DNA from: a virus
Length of the DNA: 64,000 bases
Virus record (IMG/VR): IMGVR_UViG_3300027387_000003
Coordinates: 16,589-80,588 of that record
Strand: one strand, 5' to 3'
Shown here: in pieces, positions 42,361 to 50,162 of the stretch
Position numbering within the stretch: the first letter of the stretch is position 1
Layout: every line of letters begins with the position of its first letter
Program-made: the position numbers and the translations under genes
Notes under the pieces: model-generated
What the model was told of the DNA's origin: nothing
Databases searched by the model: none
Seen by the model: only the letters and a program-made list of their open reading frames with translations

Positions 42361-42864
42361 ATGGCTTCAGGCTACCCAATGGGTGGATATCCAAAGCATG
42401 AATGGAATCTACCAAAGCAAGTACCACACACTACCGCGCTAACAATTACAGACCCATTTAAGGCGCTACACAATATGCTAGACCCGTGGACATTCGGGTT
42501 TGAGCGTCACCTAGAGTTCATGCAGAACCTAGATGACGTCCGTATTAAGTCCAACTATCCCCCATACAACATCAAGACTCTACCCGATGATAAAGCTGAG
42601 ATTGAGCTTGCTATTGCTGGGTTTAAGAAGGATGATGTCACTATTACCTACAAGGAAAACATCATCACAGTCGAAGGCAACCGTGGCGAGGATACTGCAG
42701 AATACTCATATAAGGGTATTGCAGCACGTAATTTCGTACAGAAGTTTGCTGTTGCGGACGACGTAATTGTGGGAGAGGCAAAGCTTGCCGATGGGTTTTT
42801 GACCATTGAGCTGCAGCGCATCCTTCCAGAAGGCAAGAAAGAAAAGACAATCAAGATTAAATAA
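42361..42864 (+). CDS. hsp20: Small heat shock protein Hsp20
   Basis: 167 residues with SD AAGGAG. The alpha-crystallin domain runs from about residue 70 to 160: AEIELAIAGFKKDDVTI, ENIITVEGNRG, FVQKFAVADDV and ADGFLTIEL with the C-terminal IxI-like KTIKIK. ATP-independent holdase; phage copies are known in large cyanophages and may protect virion assembly. Single gene with its own leader and terminator. Confidence 0.93.
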   Translation: MASGYPMGGYPKHEWNLPKQVPHTTALTITDPFKALHNMLDPWTFGFERHLEFMQNLDDVRIKSNYPPYNIKTLPDDKAEIELAIAGFKKDDVTITYKENIITVEGNRGEDTAEYSYKGIAARNFVQKFAVADDVIVGEAKLADGFLTIELQRILPEGKKEKTIKIK

Positions 42865-42880
42865 GGCTGTCAACCAAGGA

Positions 42881-42908
42881 CCCCCACCTAAATTAGGTGG
42901 GGGTTTTT
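42881..42908 (+). terminator. Rho-independent terminator after hsp20
   Basis: CCCCCACCTA / TAGGTGGGGG stem directly followed by TTTTT. Strong. Confidence 0.88.
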
Positions 42909-42976
42909 CATTGTGCATACCCAAATACTGTGTTAGGCTGGTATTGTTTGAATCACGATGACGACAAGGAGAGCTC

Positions 42977-43207
42977 GTGCTAGACGTATTAAATAAGCAC
43001 TTAACAACAAAACCCGTTATATGCGTTGTAAGTCAGTGGATAAGCGAGTTACCTCAAGAAGAACAAGATGCATTTATTGAACTGCGTAATAACAATAAAG
43101 TAGTAGTTGCATCATTATATAAAGATTTAAACAAAGAAACTGAATTGCCATTTAAATTAACTGCCTTCCGCTCACACTTAAGAGGTTATTGCACATGTCG
43201 AAATTAA
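42977..43207 (+). CDS. Small hypothetical protein
   Basis: 76 residues from a GTG with SD AAGGAG. Helical with FIELRNNNKVVVASLYKDLN and ends CTCRN. It recalls small helix-turn-helix-like proteins but no motif is firm. Overlaps the phosphoesterase gene by 13 bases. Confidence 0.55.
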   Translation: MLDVLNKHLTTKPVICVVSQWISELPQEEQDAFIELRNNNKVVVASLYKDLNKETELPFKLTAFRSHLRGYCTCRN

Positions 43208-44397
43208 ATGCTATTACTAAAGCACTAATTAATGCCGAACTAAACGGCGCAGAAGAAGAAGTAAAGAGAGCCAATACGCCACCAGAATTTAGGGCGCGTA
43301 TGGACATTGGTACAGATGGTGGATTTTTTGTATCCACACCACGTACAGCAGGAGAGCTCCCAGATGCGGTTGAGCTGTTTAAAGATTTTGATTTAGACCC
43401 ATCAGTATGGACTGTAGTAAGTATTCGTAAGAGTCGTTGGCAACGTTATGACGGAGAGTGGCTAGAGGCTGCACGAGTTAACGTAAAGCCAGCAGACCAG
43501 TTTGTTAACGGTAAAGATTTAGATTACGACGCATTAGTTGCAGAAATTAGCAAGTGGAAGCCAGGAAAAACAGACGCAACAACTGGCCCCTTGTATGCCA
43601 TATATGCAATTGGTGATACGCAGTACGGTAAGGACGCAGGCGGTGGAACAGAGGCAACTGTTGCACGAGTCATGCTTGGTATTGAAGAGTCTGTAGCACG
43701 TCATAAAGAGCTGTTAAAGCTCGGTCGTAAGATTGGCACAGTTGTACTACCACAACTTGGCGACTGCATTGAAGGCACTACTTCACAACACGGCAAGGTG
43801 ATTGGTCGTAGTGACCTTGGAGTCACACAACAGGTGCGCCTTGGACGTCGCATACTTATGGCTTGGGTAAAGGCGTTTGCACCATTGTGTGAAGAGCTAA
43901 TCGTTCCAGTTGTTCCTGGAAACCACGATGAGCCACATCGCATCATGATGATTGACCCAACTGACTCATGGCAGATTGAGGTTGTAGCTGCTGTGCAAGA
44001 TGCGTGTGCAGAGAACCCAGCGTTGTCACATGTTAAATTTATGTACCCTAAGTCAGACCACGCTACATTAGCGATAGATTTAGGTGGAACTATTATTGGT
44101 TTGGCACACGGTCACCAAGCTAAAGACATGGGTAAGTGGATTGCAGGACAGGCAACTGGTCGTACACCAGTAGGTTCAGCTGATGTTTTGTTAACTGGTC
44201 ACTTCCACCACTTCCGCGCTGACCAAGTTGGCCCACGTTTATGGATTCAAGTGCCTGCCATGGATGGCGGAAGTGCTTGGTTCCGTGATAAGAGCGGGCT
44301 AGAATCACCAACAGGTATTGTTTCTTTAGTAGTAGGCGAAGGTTATGACCCACGCCGTGATTTAGCAGTACTTGCGGGAGAAAACCGCTTACCATAG
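43195..44397 (+). CDS. Calcineurin-type metallophosphoesterase
   Basis: 400 residues. Metal-binding motifs: IYAIGDTQYG (D), LPQLGDCIEG (D), VPGNHDEP (NHD), GLAHGHQ and TGHFHHFRADQ (GHxH). The N-terminal ~115 residues look like an HTH/linker domain. Order and spacing fit the calcineurin-like family; the exact substrate (DNA, nucleotide or phosphoprotein) is not clear. Confidence 0.85.
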   Translation: MSKLNAITKALINAELNGAEEEVKRANTPPEFRARMDIGTDGGFFVSTPRTAGELPDAVELFKDFDLDPSVWTVVSIRKSRWQRYDGEWLEAARVNVKPADQFVNGKDLDYDALVAEISKWKPGKTDATTGPLYAIYAIGDTQYGKDAGGGTEATVARVMLGIEESVARHKELLKLGRKIGTVVLPQLGDCIEGTTSQHGKVIGRSDLGVTQQVRLGRRILMAWVKAFAPLCEELIVPVVPGNHDEPHRIMMIDPTDSWQIEVVAAVQDACAENPALSHVKFMYPKSDHATLAIDLGGTIIGLAHGHQAKDMGKWIAGQATGRTPVGSADVLLTGHFHHFRADQVGPRLWIQVPAMDGGSAWFRDKSGLESPTGIVSLVVGEGYDPRRDLAVLAGENRLP

Positions 44398-44401
44398 TGG
44401 T

Positions 44402-44941
44402 ATGGCAAATCCTAATCAAAACACCCAGAACCTAGGTGCCAATGGCATGTCAGGAACCTACACCAATTACGGTGGAGGTGGAACTCCTGTTGCACGTGGT
44501 GAACTTGACCATTTGCGTATGGGTGTTGGTCGTCAACCTTCTGCAGAATATCCAGATGGTTATTTAGGAACTATCCGCACACGTCGTGATGACCGCGGTC
44601 GTCCTAACGGTCAATCAGAAAATGTATTAGATAGCCTCAAGGTACGTATTGGTCAACGCTCATATCAGCGTGGCGTTCACAAAGGTGAACGTATTGATAT
44701 GCAAAGTTATTATTACCCAGAAGGTTTAGAACCATACGCAGGTATTAGTCGTCAGATGAAAGCTGCACTAGATGGCAATGTGTATCGTTCAACACGCCAT
44801 GCACCAGTTGCTAAGTTAGTTCCTGCTCCTCACCTTCCTAATGACGGTAAAGCAGGCCCAACAGTTAAGAGCGATTCGCCTATGCAAATCAATCAGGCTC
44901 GTCAAGACCAGATGGCTCGTATGAAACCAGCGTGGAAGTAA
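44402..44941 (+). CDS. Unrecognised protein, first of a seven-gene cluster
   Basis: 179 residues. Gly/Asn-rich start, then basic repeats of Arg/Gly (IRTRRDDRGRPNG; RIGQRSYQRGVHKGER). Starts 4 bases after the phosphoesterase stop and is one base from the next gene. Composition resembles structural or DNA-coating proteins. No family recognised. Confidence 0.55.
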   Translation: MANPNQNTQNLGANGMSGTYTNYGGGGTPVARGELDHLRMGVGRQPSAEYPDGYLGTIRTRRDDRGRPNGQSENVLDSLKVRIGQRSYQRGVHKGERIDMQSYYYPEGLEPYAGISRQMKAALDGNVYRSTRHAPVAKLVPAPHLPNDGKAGPTVKSDSPMQINQARQDQMARMKPAWK

Positions 44942-44942
44942 C

Positions 44943-45323
44943 ATGCCAGGTAAATATGCAGACGGTCGCTATGGTCATAAGCCCTGGGATAAAGACCGCC
45001 CTGGAATTAACACTCCAGAGGAAGCGGCATTTCCTCCACAGGAATACCTAGGACCATTCCAATCTAATCAAGACCGCCTACTTAATCAGTCTTTGGCAAC
45101 ATGGACTATGAGCGGTGCAGAACTACAAGCTTTGGTACGCCCTAATCTACCTCAGATTAACCTATTTCCAGATAGATATGGTTATACAGACCAAGAATTA
45201 ACTATTGAAGATGTCATTGGATTACCTGGTGCACGTAGTGCTCAGCGTGTAGAATCAGACTTCTCACAAGCTCCTGCTGGTAATCAGAGCACTAGCCGCA
45301 ACACGTTAGGAAACACAATCTAA
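44943..45323 (+). CDS. Unrecognised protein of the same cluster
   Basis: 126 residues, Pro/Gln/Asn-rich, few charged clusters: NTPEEAAFPPQEYLGPFQSNQ and IGLPGARSAQRVESDF. Likely partly disordered. Coupled to the next gene by TAATG. Confidence 0.5.
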   Translation: MPGKYADGRYGHKPWDKDRPGINTPEEAAFPPQEYLGPFQSNQDRLLNQSLATWTMSGAELQALVRPNLPQINLFPDRYGYTDQELTIEDVIGLPGARSAQRVESDFSQAPAGNQSTSRNTLGNTI

Positions 45324-45568
45324 TGAACCATAATGGAAATCAGTTTGCTGGTATTGCAGATATAAAGTCAGCATATGCTGATGGAAAAATTACTATGGAA
45401 GAAGCACATGACCTTAATCCAGCTATGGCTAAAGAAAAGAATTCACAAGGGTATGAAACCCATAAATTAAGACCTGAAGGCACTATGTCTGGCGGCATGC
45501 AGAGAAGCGAAGAAACCGCTCGTAAAGCGCATAAAAAAGCAGGACTTAAATCAGAAGGTAATTGGTAA
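45323..45568 (+). CDS. Unrecognised small protein of the same cluster
   Basis: 81 residues, Lys/Glu/Gly-rich. IADIKSAYADGKITMEEAHDL resembles a short helical hairpin, followed by a basic unstructured tail. TAATG overlaps at both ends. Confidence 0.5.
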   Translation: MNHNGNQFAGIADIKSAYADGKITMEEAHDLNPAMAKEKNSQGYETHKLRPEGTMSGGMQRSEETARKAHKKAGLKSEGNW

Positions 45569-45804
45569 TGAGTAAAGACCCAGGGCTATTTACAGACAGC
45601 ACAGGCGAAGGCATGGCTGGGGCTACAGACGTGGCTTTAAGTACTCAACAACAGCTTAAAAACACCATTTATAACGGTTCTAAGACTTGTAAAGGCTGTG
45701 GTTCTACTATGAACCCAGTACAATCGCTAAAGGACCAAAGCAATTGCCCCACATGCAATCGCCGTCGGGCCCAAAAACTATTGAAAGGACGGATGTCCCA
45801 ATGA
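45568..45804 (+). CDS. Zinc-ribbon protein of the same cluster
   Basis: 78 residues, ATG overlapping the previous stop. CKGCGS...NCPTCNRRRAQKLL gives a CxxC-CxxC zinc ribbon at residues ~36-61 with a basic C-terminus likely to touch nucleic acid. Confidence 0.6.
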   Translation: MSKDPGLFTDSTGEGMAGATDVALSTQQQLKNTIYNGSKTCKGCGSTMNPVQSLKDQSNCPTCNRRRAQKLLKGRMSQ

Positions 45805-46010
45805 CAGTTAACATCTCACGTTCACAGAACGCTGAACTCAATGAAGGTGCAACAGACGGCAAGTACCGTAAGCGTCGTCCAAACACAACTGTAGCCCCAG
45901 CAATGGGTGATGAACTTACACAAAAGAACCGCGCTGGCCTACACCCATACATGAACTATGGCTTCATTAACTCAGAAGAGCCAAGCAAAGTAAACCCAGC
46001 AGGTAACTAA
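45801..46010 (+). CDS. Unrecognised small protein of the same cluster
   Basis: 69 residues from the ATG that overlaps the zinc ribbon stop (ATGA). ATDGKYRKRRPNTTVAPAMG is its centre; no hydrophobic core. Overlaps the next start by TAATG. Confidence 0.5.
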   Translation: MTVNISRSQNAELNEGATDGKYRKRRPNTTVAPAMGDELTQKNRAGLHPYMNYGFINSEEPSKVNPAGN

Positions 46011-46417
46011 TGGCTGCGAAACGCAGAGAGGGTGACGCTAACCGCGTATACCAAACACCTAAAAGTAATGTGAATGTGCTCAGAAACCTTTCACACAACG
46101 GTACTATGACTTCCCCAAGTTTTAAAGGAAGTCAGTTTTCTTTGACACCTTCTTTAGGTAGCGGTCAAGCTAGCTTAAACAAATGGTTAAATGATGGTAA
46201 GCCTGAAGTTACTGCCAATATGGGACGTTCAGTAAAGAAGGCAACTGGAGATACTACATCTGAGGCTCGTCAGAAGGCGTACAACGCTGCTTCAACAGAG
46301 CATACAGATGACCTTAAAAGTGGAAAGTATGCACAACAGGAGATGAATTCCACATTTGTAGGGATGAATAAACAGCCTGCAATTAAGATTAATACAGACC
46401 CAGCAAAAGGCAAGTAA
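46010..46417 (+). CDS. Unrecognised protein of the same cluster
   Basis: 135 residues, Ser/Thr/Asn/Lys-rich, weak helices only (SLGSGQASLNKWLNDGK; SEARQKAYNAASTEH). Coupled to the next gene by TAATG. Confidence 0.5.
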   Translation: MAAKRREGDANRVYQTPKSNVNVLRNLSHNGTMTSPSFKGSQFSLTPSLGSGQASLNKWLNDGKPEVTANMGRSVKKATGDTTSEARQKAYNAASTEHTDDLKSGKYAQQEMNSTFVGMNKQPAIKINTDPAKGK

Positions 46418-47100
46418 TGGGATTAAAAGATATTGGCAAGATTACCGCTAATGCGGAAAAGCGCGAGAACTTGCGTGAGTCTGTATTATCCTTGCCACAG
46501 CCACAGACTGTAGGCGGTCGTCAATTTAGCGACGAAACAAAGAAATTGTCAAGAACTATTAAACCTCGCACAAGCACACCTGATGATGTCTCAGGGCATA
46601 AAGGTCTTAAGCTTGATATGAAAAACCCTTTTCATAAAGATTTACTTAACCATCTTTATGATAACGGTGATATTGGCGATTTAACTTTTCATCAAGGCGG
46701 AGCAGTATCCCTGCCTAGAGCCGTTGCTTACAATGAAAAAAACTCTAAAAAGTTTGAAGTAGCAGCAGAAACTGGTGGTGGAGAAAAGTCCTACAGCGGA
46801 TTGACTCCAAAGCCGTCAACTGCGGTGGCTCCTGCGCCACGTAAATCAGAAAAAGATTCAACAAAGCCTGGGGTACGCCCAGCAGCCCCACGCCCTACCA
46901 AACCTGTAAGCCCTATCAAAGCGGTTGCAAATAACATTGGGTCAGACCCTAAGTCAGAGATTGCATCCCTATTTGTTGGTGGTAACGCCCGCATTACTCC
47001 AGAATCCATTGAGATGGAGAAGAAAAAGAAGGCGGACGCAGAGGCAGCGGATAAAGCCGAAAGAGCCAGATTACGTAAAGAACGGCTAGCAGAAGACTAA
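46417..47100 (+). CDS. Unrecognised protein, last of the cluster
   Basis: 227 residues. Mixed start, a Pro/Ala/Lys-rich middle (residues ~130-175) and a highly charged C-terminal helix with Lys/Arg/Ala/Glu (EKKKKADAEAADKAERARL). Similar low-complexity proteins in other phages bind DNA or serve as scaffolds. Unknown here. Confidence 0.5.
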   Translation: MGLKDIGKITANAEKRENLRESVLSLPQPQTVGGRQFSDETKKLSRTIKPRTSTPDDVSGHKGLKLDMKNPFHKDLLNHLYDNGDIGDLTFHQGGAVSLPRAVAYNEKNSKKFEVAAETGGGEKSYSGLTPKPSTAVAPAPRKSEKDSTKPGVRPAAPRPTKPVSPIKAVANNIGSDPKSEIASLFVGGNARITPESIEMEKKKKADAEAADKAERARLRKERLAED

Positions 47101-47122
47101 TCTAGTGTGGTAGGCTACCGTC

Positions 47123-47680
47123 ATGGGTAACATCATTGACGAACTAGAGCCAGATAGAATGAACCTGCTTGTATGTAAGCAGTGTAAGACTATCCAAGAA
47201 ATTCCATACACCAAGACTGGTAAGGCATTGGGTGAGGGTCGATATGACCAATCCGATAATCCTTTTATTGAGCAGTTTATTGGAACCTGTCAACAAGCAG
47301 GTCACTTTGGTGTTTTAACAGACTGCCTTACTGTTGCATGGATGGGTAACGCTCCACTTAAAGAACAGATTTTAAATCAGATTAAAGAGCAGATTTTAGG
47401 TGGCGGGTCTAAAGGACTAGACATCTTGGGAACTAACTTTTACAACGTCAAAGACACCTACTCAGCGGATGCTATGAGTTGCTACTCAATCCACAACCGC
47501 CCTACAGGTCAGTGCCCAGACTACAAATCAGACCGCAAGGAACTGAAACCAGATACTAATAAAGAACGTAAAGAAGCAGGTCTAGCAGCCACTAATACAA
47601 AGATTCACCTATGTGACTTCTGCCCTGTTAAGATGTACAACCAAAAGCGAGCATACCAATCGAGAGGGCTATACAACTAA
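47123..47680 (+). CDS. Cys-rich metal-binding hypothetical protein
   Basis: 185 residues. CKQC (about 18-21) at the start, then C-rich parts around CYSIHNRPTGQCPDY and the end HLCDFCPVKMYNQKR. Multiple paired Cys imply one or two zinc or Fe-S sites. Coupled to the following gene by TAATG. Function unknown. Confidence 0.55.
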   Translation: MGNIIDELEPDRMNLLVCKQCKTIQEIPYTKTGKALGEGRYDQSDNPFIEQFIGTCQQAGHFGVLTDCLTVAWMGNAPLKEQILNQIKEQILGGGSKGLDILGTNFYNVKDTYSADAMSCYSIHNRPTGQCPDYKSDRKELKPDTNKERKEAGLAATNTKIHLCDFCPVKMYNQKRAYQSRGLYN

Positions 47681-47985
47681 TGTCAAACCACGAAGAGATT
47701 ATCGACGCAGAAGATATCAACATCGAACTTACTCCAGAGCAGGTATTGGGTAACCCAGAAGAGGGTACAACAGCCTTTCTAGTCATCAAGCGCCCTAACA
47801 ACGCTGGGTGGTATGCCACCGCTAACCTTAACCTTCGACCTAATATTGAGCGCCCAGCCGAGATGGAAGACATCAAGCATGGGTGTAGAGACATTACCGA
47901 TAGCATGAATAACACCGATATTGCCCACCAAGTGCTTCTTATGGTCAAAGACGTGCTTGCTTCCCAGGATAACCAGCCTAAGTAA
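47680..47985 (+). CDS. Small hypothetical protein
   Basis: 101 residues, acidic start, then TTAFLVIKRPNNAGWYATANLNL, suggesting a small alpha/beta fold. No motif. Followed by a promoter region. Confidence 0.5.
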   Translation: MSNHEEIIDAEDINIELTPEQVLGNPEEGTTAFLVIKRPNNAGWYATANLNLRPNIERPAEMEDIKHGCRDITDSMNNTDIAHQVLLMVKDVLASQDNQPK

Positions 47986-47988
47986 CCC

Positions 47989-48017
47989 TTACAGTTGGCT
48001 GTAACTCAGGCTATACT
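47989..48017 (+). promoter_or_regulatory. Promoter (TTACAG-17-TATACT) with GGCTGTAACTCA element
   Basis: TTACAG, a 17-base spacer and TATACT in the gap before a short gene. The spacer contains GGCTGTAACTCA, which appears again before the ribonucleotide reductase at 51674. TTACAG/CTGTAA also forms a small dyad. Confidence 0.55.
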
Positions 48018-48047
48018 GTAACTACATACTAGGGATAGGCGGCAATC

Positions 48048-48272
48048 ATGGCGTTCATCGAGATGACATGTAATTGTGTAGCAAGTTTTCAAGCGGACGT
48101 TTCTGATGCCGCTAACGAGTCGCTCATTATCATGTGGGCCCAACAATTCGTTAGTGCGCATCAACAATGTGGGTATATGAACCCTGTTCGCATGGATGCA
48201 CCAGAGAAGCATCGTAAATTTGAGTTTGAAACCGACGTTATGTACAAGGAAAAGAAGGAAAAAGAACTATAA
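48048..48272 (+). CDS. Small hypothetical protein
   Basis: 74 residues, with FIEMTCNCVASFQADVSDAAN and IIMWAQQFVSAHQQCGYM. Three Cys and several His, possibly a metal site. First gene after the promoter at 47989. Unrecognised. Confidence 0.5.
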   Translation: MAFIEMTCNCVASFQADVSDAANESLIIMWAQQFVSAHQQCGYMNPVRMDAPEKHRKFEFETDVMYKEKKEKEL

Positions 48273-48279
48273 TACGTAG

Positions 48280-49209
48280 ATGAACTTCTACGATGCCCTT
48301 GTTGCGCAAGCGCGACCTATATCCGTAGAGCCATCTGAAACTTCCTACTTCACAAAGCCAGGGGCGGGATTAGACCCTAGATTATTCCGCGATGGCAAGT
48401 TGATTCCATCGGTACGTTCTATGGTGTTTCGCATCCTTCTTGAGCACCTTAAAAACCATTTTAATAGCCCAGAGGCCTATATCCACATTTGGTTAGCGGG
48501 CTCTGCTGTGTCCTATCAGTGGTCTGCAGCTCGTAAACCAGCTGACTTAGACTGCCTGATTGGCGTAAATTATTTACAGTTTCGTCAATCTAATTCAGAA
48601 TACAAAGCGTTAAGTGATAAACAAATATCACAGCTATTCAATGAGACTTTCCAAGAGCTACACCCAACAACTAACAACTTCTTAGATTCCTTTGAGCTTA
48701 CGTTCTATGTTAATGTTCAGTCAGACATTCGCAATATCAAACCGTACGCTGCTTACTCTTTAACAAACGATGATTGGACCGTACAGCCAGAACTTAAGGG
48801 TGCGCCATCCAACAAGCAGTGGGATAGAAAAGTAGATTCCGACAAATCAATGGCGTTAGAAATACTTTCACGATACTCACGTGCGTTAAGTGATATTGGA
48901 GCAGCCAGTACAGATACGGCACGTCGTAATGCTGAAGCCGCATTAAAACTAGCGGTAGAACAAGGTTCGTCTTTATTTGAAGATATACATCAAGGTAGAA
49001 AATACGCATTTAGCCCTAGTGGACAAGGCTATGCAGATGCTCATAACTACCGTTGGCAAGCAGGCAAGGCATCTGGTACTGTGCAGGCACTAAAGCAATT
49101 GAAAGAGATTGCTACTATGACTAAACAGCAATTTGAAGAACAAACCTATGGACAACAACTGCCAACTGCCGATACGCTAATTAGACGTGCATTAAGTAAT
49201 AAACGTTAA
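48280..49209 (+). CDS. Nucleotidyltransferase-fold protein
   Basis: 309 residues. WLAGSAVSYQWSAARKPADLDCLIGV shows the Gly-Ser and, ~13 residues on, DxD that mark nucleotidyltransferase folds (about residues 70-95). The C-terminal half is helical and carries a second basic region. Could be an antibiotic-adenylyltransferase-like, tRNA- or protein-modifying enzyme. Target unknown. ATG follows a short leader within the same message. Confidence 0.7.
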   Translation: MNFYDALVAQARPISVEPSETSYFTKPGAGLDPRLFRDGKLIPSVRSMVFRILLEHLKNHFNSPEAYIHIWLAGSAVSYQWSAARKPADLDCLIGVNYLQFRQSNSEYKALSDKQISQLFNETFQELHPTTNNFLDSFELTFYVNVQSDIRNIKPYAAYSLTNDDWTVQPELKGAPSNKQWDRKVDSDKSMALEILSRYSRALSDIGAASTDTARRNAEAALKLAVEQGSSLFEDIHQGRKYAFSPSGQGYADAHNYRWQAGKASGTVQALKQLKEIATMTKQQFEEQTYGQQLPTADTLIRRALSNKR

Positions 49210-49230
49210 TACTAATAAGGAGCACTAATC

Positions 49231-49692
49231 GTGGCAATTTTATTATTTATGGAAGGTGTTTTGCGCAACGACAAAGCATTTCCTATTGCTGATGGCATGG
49301 CTCTGTACAGGATATTAAAAGAAAAAAACAGAGTGCTAGTCATGTGTGAAGATAAAGAAAAAAGCGACCACTGGCTACGTCAGCATCGTATTAATAATAT
49401 GGATGATTTGGTTGATATTGCAGATGTGCCTGCCCCTGGAGAATTTCCTAAACTACGTCAGGTAGAGTGGGTAAAGTCCCAAGGCCCAGTGGAGTATGTG
49501 ATAACATCCGACCCAGAATTAACTTGCAAACTATTAGAAAAGGGTATTACAACATTAGTGTTTCTTAACCCTACGTATGCAAAAGAAGAGTTTAGACCAG
49601 ATAGTCGAAAAGGCGTTCGCTCATGGTCTGATATAACCACAGAACTAGAGCGCCAACAGGACCAATATCAGGAGGATGAACGATTATCATGA
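49231..49692 (+). CDS. HAD-like or phosphatase-type hypothetical protein
   Basis: 153 residues from a GTG with SD AAGGAG. ILLFMEGVLRNDKAFPIADG and the alternating alpha/beta segments (RVLVMCEDKEKSDHWL; YVITSDPELTCKLL; TTLVFLNPTYAK) suggest a HAD-like or Rossmann fold, but the catalytic DxD is replaced by MEG at the expected place. May be an inactive relative. Overlaps the GNAT gene by 4 bases. Confidence 0.5.
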   Translation: MAILLFMEGVLRNDKAFPIADGMALYRILKEKNRVLVMCEDKEKSDHWLRQHRINNMDDLVDIADVPAPGEFPKLRQVEWVKSQGPVEYVITSDPELTCKLLEKGITTLVFLNPTYAKEEFRPDSRKGVRSWSDITTELERQQDQYQEDERLS

Positions 49693-50162
49693 GACTAACA
49701 TTTGAACCGCTACATGACGACCCAAAGACTATCTACATCGTGGCTAGTTGGAACCAGGCTTACTGGGGTAGCCAATACCCAGACATCTTTGATAGTGATG
49801 ACTTTCAATCTGAATTTGAGTCACATTCTAAAAATAAAGAGGGGCTTCCACGCACCTACGTTGCAAAATTAAATAACGAATTAGCTGGGGTTGTAACTAT
49901 AGAGTCTGACCCTGCTATAGATAGTTGGTCTTTTGGACCTTGGGTAAGCAACCTGTACGTAGCTGAAGACTTCAGGGGCCAGGGCATCGGCAACTATTTA
50001 ATGGAAATGGCTTTAGTTAAATTAAAAGAACTTAACTACGAGAAAGCCTATATTTGGACAGATGCATCCAATGAAGAGTATTACACCCGCCGCTTATGGA
50101 CAGCTGTTGCTGGCAGTGAATTGGGCGAACGACGCATTTTGGTATTTGAAAAGACCTTGTAA
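49689..50162 (+). CDS. GNAT-family N-acetyltransferase
   Basis: 157 residues. VSNLYVAEDFRGQGIGNYLM is the acetyl-CoA-binding motif A of GNAT enzymes (about residues 86-105), with AYIWTDASNEEYYTR following. Acetylates an unknown amine substrate, perhaps a host protein or antibiotic. Confidence 0.9.
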   Translation: MRLTFEPLHDDPKTIYIVASWNQAYWGSQYPDIFDSDDFQSEFESHSKNKEGLPRTYVAKLNNELAGVVTIESDPAIDSWSFGPWVSNLYVAEDFRGQGIGNYLMEMALVKLKELNYEKAYIWTDASNEEYYTRRLWTAVAGSELGERRILVFEKTL

